64,000 bases of DNA. Origin: an uncultured Bacteroidales bacterium (lineage in GTDB: Bacteria > Bacteroidota > Bacteroidia > Bacteroidales > Bacteroidaceae). The notes beneath the pieces were generated by a model. The model worked only from the letters and a program-made list of their open reading frames with translations, did no database searches and was not told the DNA's origin. Location of the stretch: the NCBI GenBank assembly GCA_945833885.1, contig CAMAFY010000002.1:78473-142472 (forward strand), given 5' to 3'. The position numbers were made by a program, and so were the translations under genes. This document shows positions 28,096 through 36,597 of this stretch, piece by piece; position 1 is the first letter of the stretch, and every line of letters begins with the position of its first letter.

Positions 28096-28707
28096 ATGAC
28101 CAAAATACTTTATTATGTTACCATTCTATGCGTGGTGGTAACGGCAATTACAGCCAATCGGCTCAAAAACGTCAATGAAGAGCGGCTCCGCCTCGAAAGA
28201 AACCAGCGGACATTGCTGAAGGATGCGGAGATTTACCGCACGGCAAACGGGCAATCTGCCGCAGCCTGCGAGGAATTGACGCTGAAAAACGAGGAATTGA
28301 AGGCCAACCGCCAGGACCTTTTGCAGGAAATCGCGGCGTTGCAGTTGAAAGTCAGGCGCCTGAAATCCGTCAGTCGCGTGGCAAGCGTCACGGAAACGCG
28401 GGTGACAGTTCCGCTGAACGACACCGTCCTTTCCGTTGAGCCTTCCGATATCTGCTCCGACTCATCTAATATTATTAGGGCGCGTGCGCTCGCGTGGAGC
28501 GATTCCTGGACCCGAATCGAGGGCGTTGTCACTGACGATTCCGCAACCATCAGCATCCAGTCCACCGACACTTTGATACAAGTGGTGCATAGAGTCCCGA
28601 AGAAATGGTGGTTCCTGAAATGGGGAACCAAGGCCATCCGACAGGAAATCACCAGCAAAAATCCCCACAGCAGATTGGTGTATACCGAATACATCACCAT
28701 AAAATGA
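28096..28707 (+). CDS. single-pass membrane protein with periplasmic coiled coil (spanin/Rz-like topology)
   Basis: This 203-residue protein begins with one N-terminal membrane helix (ILYYVTILCVVVTAITA). A long charged coiled coil follows (about residues 24-95: NEERLRLERNQRTLLKDAE, ELTLKNEELKANRQDLLQEI), then a beta-rich end. The topology resembles phage Rz/inner spanins and the coiled-coil proteins next to endolysin genes in Bacteroidales prophages, but no family is recognised with certainty. It precedes the muramidase gene by 226 bp. A role in envelope disruption or in placing the muramidase is inferred from position and topology only. Confidence 0.55.
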   Translation: MTKILYYVTILCVVVTAITANRLKNVNEERLRLERNQRTLLKDAEIYRTANGQSAAACEELTLKNEELKANRQDLLQEIAALQLKVRRLKSVSRVASVTETRVTVPLNDTVLSVEPSDICSDSSNIIRARALAWSDSWTRIEGVVTDDSATISIQSTDTLIQVVHRVPKKWWFLKWGTKAIRQEITSKNPHSRLVYTEYITIK

Positions 28708-28741
28708 CCGCCTTGCGACGGAAAAGCAGCATTCGCTCAGC

Positions 28742-28780
28742 GGTACTCCTCTATGAAATGATGGGTACTCCTCTATGAAA
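28742..28780 (+). repeat. two-copy tandem repeat, 22-bp spacing
   Basis: GGTACTCCTCTATGAAA occurs at 28742 and again exactly 22 bp later at 28764. The sequence is unrelated to the R arrays, but the period is the same. Confidence 0.6.
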
Positions 28781-28843
28781 ATACAATATTCTTAATAGGA
28801 AAAGCCTGAGGAATCATCATCAAACCATTATTTACGAACCCAA

Positions 28844-28904
28844 TAACTTTGCGTTTTAAAAGGCTGAACATCAGTAATTTCAACAAAATTTTCCGCAGCC
28901 TTTT
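28844..28904 (+). promoter_or_regulatory. promoter element and 5'-leader hairpin of the muramidase gene
   Basis: TAACTTTG (28844-28851) is an exact -7 match. Right after the expected start, AAAAGGCTG (28858-28866) can pair with CAGCCTTTT (28896-28904). This places a stem at the 5' end of the message. Confidence 0.45.
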
Positions 28905-28933
28905 AGGATTCTCACAAATAATCTCTAATCAAT

Positions 28934-29503
28934 ATGGCACAGATTGAAGGAATTGTACGCCACATTCTGAAATGGGAGTGTGGAGCATCCCCAGCACAAC
29001 TTAAGCAACATATCAATCCGGAAGCCCTCTTCAATGCGGTAAAGAAGACCACCAACAACCCCAATGACCCGGGAGGCTGGACCAATAGTGGCATCACTTT
29101 GGCCACATGGATCCAACGTGGCTTCGACAATGACGGGGACGGCGACCGCGACCTTGCCGACCTCCGCGCCATGAACTTTGCACAATGGCTCAGCATCATG
29201 CGCAATGGATATTGGAAACGTGCGCTCGCTGACCAGATAAACAGCCAGAGTGTGGCGAATATGATTGTCGATTTCATGTTCACCAGCGGAGGTGCCGCCA
29301 AGTGTGTGCAGCGTCTCCTTGGAGTAGGTGCCGATGGTGTCTTCGGTCCGAAGACCATTACCGCCATCAATTCGCGCCCTGCCGAGGAACTTTTCTACAC
29401 CATTCGCGACGCACGTATCAAATACTACCGCAGCCTTTCGGCGTGGAAACACTTCGGAAAAGGCTGGACGAACCGCGTGATGGACCTTAAATTTGTGGGA
29501 TAA
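28934..29503 (+). CDS. GH108 N-acetylmuramidase (phage-type endolysin) with peptidoglycan-binding domain
   Basis: GH108 enzymes cleave the MurNAc-GlcNAc bond of peptidoglycan. The expected catalytic Glu is Glu15 in ILKWECG, and the family motif NDPGGWTNSGIT follows. The C-terminal half has the PG_binding_3 pattern (VDFMFTSGGAAKCVQRLLG, then VGADGVFGPKTITAI). There is no signal peptide, as usual for phage lysins and for TtsA, the GH108 muramidase needed for typhoid toxin release in Salmonella. The gene lies between a spanin-like membrane protein and a very large signal-less protein. No phage structural, terminase or integrase gene is nearby, so it does not look like part of a complete prophage. 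Confidence 0.85.
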   Translation: MAQIEGIVRHILKWECGASPAQLKQHINPEALFNAVKKTTNNPNDPGGWTNSGITLATWIQRGFDNDGDGDRDLADLRAMNFAQWLSIMRNGYWKRALADQINSQSVANMIVDFMFTSGGAAKCVQRLLGVGADGVFGPKTITAINSRPAEELFYTIRDARIKYYRSLSAWKHFGKGWTNRVMDLKFVG

Positions 29504-29616
29504 CACAACGGAACGGATAAGAACATTCCGTGATACGCCATAAGCACATCCGACACCTGACGGAAAAGTCTTGTGCATACAGCAACCTTTTTTCTAACAT
29601 GTAAAATACTTGTGCA

Positions 29617-32600
29617 ATGGATACGAAGAAGAATGACTCCAAATTTATAGGAAGAAAAATTGTGAGAAAATTGAAAAATACCGCAGAAAAAGGCGGTGAA
29701 AGCGGCACAACAAAGGTGGTTGTGACGAAAGAGGAGAGACTGCAGGACGTTTTGGAAAAGCGTAAGTCCAACAAAGTCTCAACATCGTTGTTAGGCATTG
29801 TCGGTATAAGTGTGCGCCTGAACGCCAAACTTGCGGCGCGTCGGATTTACGATGTCCCATCTCTGATGGCGGCATGTCGGAAACCTTCGCAGCGAACTGC
29901 CCTCGCCTCATACCTGCAAGTCGACGTGAAGTTGGTGAACTCCTGGGTAAAGCAGGCCGATTTGTGGCGTGTCCAGAGTATGACTCCCGATATGGCCTAC
30001 CTCCTTGTCCTGTCAGGAGTACGCGGAGTGCACGACCTTTCGCGGCTGGATTTGGACAAAGCCTATCCGATAATCAAGGCTTTGGCGGCATCGCAGCCCG
30101 ACTTCAAGGTTGAGGACCGCGTGACTTTGCAGGAAATGATACAGGCTGCAAGCGACCTCGACTTGTATTCTCCCCAGGGATTGGGCGACTTCCTCTTCGA
30201 TGACGACAAACCTGATTACATCCTAAATCAGAACAATGACGCCGGAAATGGCATGGATGAAATCCTCAATGCGGCGTGGAAGGACCTCTTTGAGTTTGAT
30301 TGTACGTTGCCGTTGCCCCGCTTGGTCAGCGGAACTGTGCTGTACCGTACCATGGCTTTGCCGAACGAGAATCCCCAGCCTTTTGATGGTGTGAAGGTGG
30401 AAATCGAAGGAATTGTCAGCCCCGCCGAGGACAAGACAGAGGCACCTCAGAACCCTTCGTGCTATACTGACGCAGGAGGACACTTCATCATCACGCTTCC
30501 CGAGCGGTACAGTTTGAAGGAAACGATAAAGATTATCGTTTCCAATGCCTCCGGACGTCAGGAATTCGTCAAGAGCGCATCGGAATTCCTTGCTGCCGTC
30601 AGCGAGCAAAAACTGGTGGATGCCTTGCAGGAAATGCTCTCAAAGCGCGTGGAAATGCGCACACATTGGATAAAGAATCTCCTTTATACTGTCGGTACTG
30701 ACGGGAATTATACCAAAGTTTCTCCCGCCCCAGCGCCGGACAAGGAAAAGAAGAATGCCTATGTCAAGAGTTTCGATGTCTTCAAAAAGTATGAGGAACA
30801 GTTGACGAAATCCGGCATAAAGGAGAAACTTGAAGCGTTGAAGAGCGTGGAACTGACCGAAAACGACGATGTCTTCGACCACTATTTCTCGCAGATTTAC
30901 GACGCCATTCTGAAGCATTCGGATTTCAGGGCGCGTCTTGAAGGTCAGAACCTCGACGATGACAATCCCGATGAAGGGTTCATTGTGGTAAAGGAAGTCT
31001 TCCAAGAGAAGACGGAAGAGGCGCAAAAGACCCTGCCAAGTGTGAAGTTGATGGGTGAGGGTGAGGGAAGTGTACGCCTGAAGACCGATACCGCACCTTC
31101 AAGAATGTTCTCTTACAGCATGTTCCAGCGCCTTGTTGAGCCCAAAATCGTCTATAACGTTGACAAAAACGTCCGGAGTTGCGAGCGGGAAGAGGTGACG
31201 AAACCGATAGATGTTTCCGCCATCGCCGACGGAGCCGCTGACAATTACAGCAATCTTGCCAAAGCATCTTCGCTGGGAGTCGGATATGTGCTCAACATGC
31301 ATCAGGCTTGGGTGCCCGACGGATTTGCACTTGGCGACCTGCTTTACTCGCTCATCCTCGCTCCCGGTGAGGAACAACGGCTCGTCGTCCGCGAGACAAA
31401 CCAGGCCTACTCGTTGACTGACGAGGCCAGCGGTACGGATGATGTGACCGAAACCACCACACGTCAGCAGAATGATGATGTGGAGGCGATATACGATTAT
31501 GCCTTGGCACAGACCATGGCCGGCCGTTCGGGATACTCTGCAGAGTCGTCCACTTATGGTGGAAGTGCCGGATTTTCCGGCTTTGGATTTGGTGTTTCGG
31601 CATCGTATTCCAAGACAAAGAGCAAGGGTTCGTCCAATGCTTCGCAGGAAAACGGGCAGAACGAGACGTCAAGTGCCGCACAATCGTTCCAGCAAGCCCT
31701 GAAAACGGCATCAAACAGGCATGCTATGGCCAACCGTCTCAGCATTTCAAACGGGACAAGCAATGTAAACGAGTCGCTGGCTACCAAGATTGTTGCCAAC
31801 CACAACCACATGCACACCATGACAGTGCAGTATTGGGAGGTGATGCGGCGGTATAAGGTCGAGACTTCTGTGGACAGTGTGAACCTGGCCCTCTTCGTTC
31901 CGGTGGACACGGTGCCGTTCTTGACGGCTGAGCAATCCGTAGACAGTCTTAATAAAACCCTGAGTAAGAAAGAATTCAATGATCGTTATTCGGAGGTTTT
32001 GAAGCACATCGATGTGCTTTCCTCCAATGTTCCTTCCAAATTCCGCCAAGGTATGAACCTGATTCGCAAATATTCGGCGCTGGCGGATTGGTATATGGAG
32101 GACATTATGGCGGCGGAAACCCTTAGTTTCAACCTGAATGTGAAACTCCTTTCCTTCGATTTCTTGTCAGTTTATGCGTACATGAAGGACGGAAAGAAGG
32201 TTGCAGGATCGATAACATACGAACCAACAGACCTGCCGACAGACCTGCCGACAAGTCTGGAACTTAAGGAATGGATCCGCAATTTCCGCAATCAGACATC
32301 GGGTCAAACGTCGAATGCTGCGTGTTTCATTGCACTTCCTATGGGATCTACCTGTTATGACGTCAGCCATATTGTTGTGGAACACAGCATGATGACCACG
32401 TATTACATGCTCGATGCTGATGAAAGTTCGCTGACGAAGGCCGAAAAGAAGGCTCTGAAAAATCTGAAATCAAAGCAGTATGACCTTGCACAAGACAACA
32501 AGGGAAGCAAGGGCGACATAAAGGATATCAACCATTACCTGTCGTTATTGCCCGAGGCTTTCCGCGACAATTTCGTGACATTGACACCGAATCTTCTGGC

Positions 32601-34035
32601 AGGATTGGGATATCCTATGGTCTGCAGCATCACCATGGACGAAAGTGCCCGGAGCAAAGGCGGCGACAACACGGCCTCCGTTTACACGCTTACGATGTCC
32701 GACAACCGCTTGAAGGGGAAGACAGTCATCAATTTGTCGAACAATGGTGTCATGCTTCGCCACAATGAGGTCCGCATGATGGAAGAGGCCTTCCGACATA
32801 TCGTAAACAATGGTCTGCGCTATTCGCAGGTGATATGGAACTCTCTCTCGGTAAATGAGCGTGTTCTCCTCTTCGACCGTTACAGTGTCAAGATGGATTT
32901 CTCGAAACTCCGCGAGAACTCCACCTCAGTCAAGGATGAGGAAGAACTGAACAAAATACCGCTTCTCAACTGTATTAACGTGCATAATCTCCTGGGTATC
33001 TATGGCAACTGCATGATTTTCCCCTTCACTTTCCCGCAGGAACTGGCGGAAATCCTCGGCCGTACGGCAAAGGATGTGCAGGACCAGATCTACCGTTACC
33101 ACGCATCCTGCTTCCGCGCACCCACGACTGTGATATCCGTTCCTACGAAGGGAATGATCGGAGAAGCCGTGCTTGGCGAGACAAACGTCAGCGAAGAGAT
33201 TGACCTTACACGCTTCTGGAACTGGCAGGATTCCCCCATCGACAAGATGGATGTTACGGATGCCAGCGGCCTGAAAGGCACGGATTACCTTGCAGACAAG
33301 AAGACAAAGGACATCACATCACTGAATCTTCAGTCCGCAACCTTGCCAACTCCCGCCACTGCTCCCGACCTTATCTCCACGCTTGTTGGGAAGGCGACAC
33401 CGCAATTCTCCGATATGACGGGCCAGAACATGCTCAGCAATTTGGGACAGAAGACGATAGAATCTGCCACCACAACCCGCACGAACGAGGTGAATGCCGT
33501 GAAGGATATGGCAATAAAGTCGCTTGAATCCATGCAGGAAATCCTGCTGCAGAAGATGAAAATGGGCGGCGGTTCGGGAAAGACTGACGAGGAATCCGAC
33601 GAGGAGAAGGCCAAAAAGGCCGCAGGCGTCAAGGACAAGGTGAAGGCATATCTTGAAAGTGCCGCAAAGATTTCCAACAACGCCGATGGCTCGATAGCGT
33701 CGTTCACCAGCGATTTCGAGAAACTCCTTTCCGGTGATGTCAGCGGTGACGACCTTTTGAAGGGGCTTCAGACGCTGATGATCCAGGCGAATGTCTTCTC
33801 GGCACTCGAAGGTGACAGCAAGGTCAAGGACTTCTTCAAGCAGGTATCGTCGGAAATCTCCACCGTTTTTAGCGAATCTGCCAAGAAGGAAACGGATGCC
33901 AAAAAGCAGCAGACTGCTGACGGCGGACCCTCAAAGGACGCTCCTTCTGACAAAAAGAATGCCCCCTCTGACAAGAAAGACGGGGACACTCCCAAACCGT
34001 CAGGCGGAGGCGATGGTAAAAAGCCGGCACAATGA
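29617..34035 (+). CDS. 1472-residue protein with DUF4332-like domain, no signal peptide; candidate exported cargo
   Basis: The basic N-terminus is followed by a DUF4332/helix-hairpin-like domain at about residues 65-165 (LASYLQVDVKLVNSWVKQAD, then LLVLSGVRGVHDLSRL). An Ig/CNA-like beta domain spans about 225-330. A large helical and mixed core follows, with a Gly/Ser-rich stretch at about 630-700 (SSTYGGSAGFSGFGFGVSAS) and a conserved-looking segment at about 725-760 (HNHMHTMTVQYWEVMRRY, then LALFVPVDTVPFL). The last 60 or so residues are a Lys/Asp/Pro/Gly low-complexity tail. It has neither signal peptide nor membrane span. I do not recognise a full-length family. Its place directly after a GH108 muramidase suggests release through an endolysin-type pathway, or an intracellular structural role. 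Confidence 0.6.
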   Translation: MDTKKNDSKFIGRKIVRKLKNTAEKGGESGTTKVVVTKEERLQDVLEKRKSNKVSTSLLGIVGISVRLNAKLAARRIYDVPSLMAACRKPSQRTALASYLQVDVKLVNSWVKQADLWRVQSMTPDMAYLLVLSGVRGVHDLSRLDLDKAYPIIKALAASQPDFKVEDRVTLQEMIQAASDLDLYSPQGLGDFLFDDDKPDYILNQNNDAGNGMDEILNAAWKDLFEFDCTLPLPRLVSGTVLYRTMALPNENPQPFDGVKVEIEGIVSPAEDKTEAPQNPSCYTDAGGHFIITLPERYSLKETIKIIVSNASGRQEFVKSASEFLAAVSEQKLVDALQEMLSKRVEMRTHWIKNLLYTVGTDGNYTKVSPAPAPDKEKKNAYVKSFDVFKKYEEQLTKSGIKEKLEALKSVELTENDDVFDHYFSQIYDAILKHSDFRARLEGQNLDDDNPDEGFIVVKEVFQEKTEEAQKTLPSVKLMGEGEGSVRLKTDTAPSRMFSYSMFQRLVEPKIVYNVDKNVRSCEREEVTKPIDVSAIADGAADNYSNLAKASSLGVGYVLNMHQAWVPDGFALGDLLYSLILAPGEEQRLVVRETNQAYSLTDEASGTDDVTETTTRQQNDDVEAIYDYALAQTMAGRSGYSAESSTYGGSAGFSGFGFGVSASYSKTKSKGSSNASQENGQNETSSAAQSFQQALKTASNRHAMANRLSISNGTSNVNESLATKIVANHNHMHTMTVQYWEVMRRYKVETSVDSVNLALFVPVDTVPFLTAEQSVDSLNKTLSKKEFNDRYSEVLKHIDVLSSNVPSKFRQGMNLIRKYSALADWYMEDIMAAETLSFNLNVKLLSFDFLSVYAYMKDGKKVAGSITYEPTDLPTDLPTSLELKEWIRNFRNQTSGQTSNAACFIALPMGSTCYDVSHIVVEHSMMTTYYMLDADESSLTKAEKKALKNLKSKQYDLAQDNKGSKGDIKDINHYLSLLPEAFRDNFVTLTPNLLAGLGYPMVCSITMDESARSKGGDNTASVYTLTMSDNRLKGKTVINLSNNGVMLRHNEVRMMEEAFRHIVNNGLRYSQVIWNSLSVNERVLLFDRYSVKMDFSKLRENSTSVKDEEELNKIPLLNCINVHNLLGIYGNCMIFPFTFPQELAEILGRTAKDVQDQIYRYHASCFRAPTTVISVPTKGMIGEAVLGETNVSEEIDLTRFWNWQDSPIDKMDVTDASGLKGTDYLADKKTKDITSLNLQSATLPTPATAPDLISTLVGKATPQFSDMTGQNMLSNLGQKTIESATTTRTNEVNAVKDMAIKSLESMQEILLQKMKMGGGSGKTDEESDEEKAKKAAGVKDKVKAYLESAAKISNNADGSIASFTSDFEKLLSGDVSGDDLLKGLQTLMIQANVFSALEGDSKVKDFFKQVSSEISTVFSESAKKETDAKKQQTADGGPSKDAPSDKKNAPSDKKDGDTPKPSGGGDGKKPAQ

Positions 34036-34101
34036 CGTTCGCACATAAAGGGTTTCCAGATAAGACAAACATCTCATTTCATCCAAAAAACAACACTAAT
34101 T

Positions 34102-34359
34102 ATGGACGGATACGATGAAAAGGCGCTAATGGAGCAATATCAGGCGCTGTTAGAAAAGATAACGCAGATGCAAGTGTCGGAAAGTGACCGCGCGGATGTC
34201 GTCAAACAGATTGCCGCACAGATGGTCCAGACCCGCATACCTGCGCCGAAAAACATCACCGAGTTGGGAGGTTATTACAATCTCCTTGCGAAGATAGAAC
34301 GTAACCGTGAGGAGAATCTCATGAAATTCATCGCATCAGCATTGGGATTACCTTTGTAA
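34102..34359 (+). CDS. small helical protein downstream of the giant protein
   Basis: This 85-residue, largely helical protein (EKALMEQYQALLEKITQM, then VKQIAAQMVQ) has no signal or membrane segment. It follows the 1472-residue gene by 66 bp on the same strand, so cotranscription is likely. It could be a chaperone-like partner or an immunity protein for the large product, but nothing in the sequence decides this. Confidence 0.55.
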   Translation: MDGYDEKALMEQYQALLEKITQMQVSESDRADVVKQIAAQMVQTRIPAPKNITELGGYYNLLAKIERNREENLMKFIASALGLPL

Positions 34360-35978
34360 AAGCCGAAATCGAGGGTGAAGCCGAAGATGCGGGGATATTG
34401 AAAAAGGATATGACTGTTTTTGCAGAGTGAAATTTGGAAGACGTACGTTTAATGGATTTTTTTCAGTTACTTTTTCCATTTAGTATTTCAGTAGAAAGGT
34501 TTATCATTGAATGTCTTTCCCCCATCTTGTTGCCCTTGTGGGTTTACTTTCGGTCTAATGTCTGTAAGGGTTGCCCTGCTTGTCGTGATATGGCGTGGGC
34601 CCGCATCCCCAGAAAGGATGTTGTCGGGGTTCGATTCCCCTGAATATCCTGTCGATACAGCACAAGGTTGTCCTTTACAGCCATGCCCGGAACAACATCT
34701 GGGAACAGACTGAATACAAAAAGCCTGAGGATATTTCAAGCATGTACATTTGTAGTAGTTTATGAAGTTGTCCGCGTTTCATCTTTTTGTTTCGCGTTTA
34801 ACGGAAATGATATTACTGCCTTTGACTCCGCAATTTGCCTTGGTTGTCTGCGAGGAAAGCGGACGACTGAATGTTTTTCCTGCCAAAAGGTTTACTGATA
34901 GTGTTATGCATTTTGATCGTTTACAAGGCTTGGCCAGGATATCGGCGCGATGCTTCATAAGCGTCCGCCCTGCAGCGAGAGTTGTTTTTTTCCGCCGTTC
35001 CGTAACCTAATCGGAGGGTTTCCGTACATGCCATTCATGCACAGACTGCAAGAAGAGTGGGCTTTGAAGCGGCCATCTTTGAAAGAGTGCGTAACAGCAA
35101 TGCTTGCATAGCATCCCCTTCCTCGTCATTTTTATGATACAAGGAGTGCTGCCCGACCTGGGGTAATCCCTGCTGATGCTTCTTATATTGGGACTCATGT
35201 TGCCGGAACAAAAGGCAATGTGGGTCCCTTTTTCTGTGGATTGGCCGGAAAGCATCCGGAATGATCTCCGGATTTTCCGATGCCTCCCCACGTGTTTTTC
35301 CGTCTTTCCCCCTTCCTTTTCCGTCGTCTGTTGTGTTCGCGGGCGCGCTTTTCTCATCCTTTTGGCCTATATGGGGAAAACTTCCACCAATATACATTTA
35401 TGATACATCGCCTTTTTCCGCTTTTTTCCATTGTACCAAAATCGATGACAGGTGTATACATCGGCGGGTGATGCCGATATAAAAATGTTTGTCATATCGT
35501 CAATTTTATGAATTGTGCGGGTGTTTTTGCAGGTTTTGCCTTAATTTTGCGATGTCTATTTATAATTGTCAACGGTTTCGGGTGCGGAATCGGTTTGATG
35601 TAAGACATAAGTTTCCTGGCTTATCTGCGTTGCAATCCCATCAAAACATAAAATAGTCAATTCGTTGAAGTGTTGAAAAGATTCTGATACGGCCCGGTTT
35701 TATGTCTTTTTTTCTCTAATATCAATGGAGGGTGCTGCGGTTTTCTGCGGCACTTTTTTTGTGCCTTCCGCCGCGGTATGCTGTGAAATCACGTCCACGT
35801 TCCCCTGTTATGACATGTTGGGAGCGACATGCGCCTGTCTCCGCACCACCCGTATGCCTTACGGAGGCCACGCTTTTCCGTGCCTTTTCTTGGAAATCGT
35901 GTCCGTACTCTGTCGGAGCCTTCGGTCGGAAACGGAACCGTGTTTCGGCGGATGCCGTACATCCTCTGTCAATAGAGC
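34360..35978. other. intergenic stretch without supported genes
   Basis: About 1.6 kb between the small gene and array R3. Open frames here are short, overlapping and lack family resemblance. Possible -7 elements occur at 34745-34752 (TACATTTG) and 35542-35549 (TAATTTTG), but no convincing gene follows either. A tRNA-like fragment lies at 34604-34649. Confidence 0.4.
34604..34649 (+). other. tRNA-like fragment (anticodon-type stem-loop and T-arm)
   Basis: CATCC-CCAGAAA-GGATG forms a 5-bp stem with a 7-base loop. It is followed by GGGGTTCGATTCCCC, an ideal T-arm sequence, and GAATATCC. No matching 5' acceptor strand or D-arm is found at the expected distance, and position 33 is C instead of T. 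It is probably a decayed tRNA 3' part or an old attachment site, not a working tRNA. Confidence 0.3.
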
Positions 35979-36280
35979 AGGTGTTTCGGGTTCGTGCGGT
36001 GGATATCCCGAACACATACAGCGGATATCCCGAAGTCGCACATCGATATCCCGAAGCCGTACTGCGGATGCTGCAAGTGCGAGCAGCGGGTGGCTTGAAT
36101 TCGAACAGCGGGTGTGTCAAGTTGGAATGGAGGTTGCACTATATTCGGAATTCGGATGTTTCGGGAGTAGACTGCGGAAGTTTTGGGGGCAAACATCGGA
36201 ACTTTCAAGATTAAACATCGGAGGTTTCGGGCAAAAAGTACGGCACTTCTTGTGGCAATCTTCCGACGTTTCCGCCTGAA
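35979..36280. repeat. 22-bp-period repeat array R3 (about 13 units)
   Basis: Unit starts fall at 35979, 36001, 36023, 36045, 36066, 36088, 36110, 36132, 36154, 36176, 36198, 36220 and 36242: every 22 bp, with one 21. Examples are GGATATCCCGAA..., GGATGTTTCGGG..., GGAAGTTTTGGG...AAACATC and GGAACTTTCAAG...AAACATC. Units are degenerate in sequence, but the phase is kept for about 300 bp. Open frames that cross it are not credible, because 22 is not a multiple of 3 and no family is matched. Confidence 0.75.
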
Positions 36281-36374
36281 AAGGTTGTGTCACGCGTTTC
36301 CGCTCTCCGTTTTCCCGCCTTCACCGCTCCGGAGAGTGAGGCCGTACGGTTTGTGACATACGTCCGGAAAGCAC

Positions 36375-36410
36375 AAAAAATCCCCCGGCAGTCTTGAGAC
36401 TATCGGGGGA
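36375..36410 (-). terminator. Rho-independent terminator of metG
   Basis: TCCCCCG and CGGGGGA (36381-36410) pair with an inner AGTC/GACT stem. On the minus strand a run of six T follows. Confidence 0.85.
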
Positions 36411-36597
36411 AAATTCTTGTTATGCCAACTCAAAAAGTAAGGACTGACTGATTGTTACCGGCGATGAAACCGTGTGAAACAATCGAGAGCATGGTTTTGA
36501 GGTGCTGTATGTCGTGTCGGAAACCATCGGTTCCGTTACATGTAAAAACGGTGTGTTTTTGCGATGAAACCGTGGTTTTCTGACGTTTCCGGCGGGA

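Noticed and set aside
28096..34359. Intact prophage
   Set aside because: A lysin and a spanin-like protein are present, but no capsid, portal, terminase, tail, integrase or repressor gene is found on either side.
34560..34660. Functional tRNA gene
   Set aside because: The T-arm and an anticodon-like stem are present, but no 7-bp acceptor pairing or D-arm can be drawn, and position 33 is C.
34762..35010. Small gene after a TACATTTG element
   Set aside because: 82 codons, no family resemblance, low-confidence composition and overlapping open frames; not enough support.
35725..36279. Open frame of 184 codons across array R3
   Set aside because: It coincides with the 22-bp repeats, and three overlapping frames are open at once. 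The product is repetitive Arg/Ser/Gly without family features.
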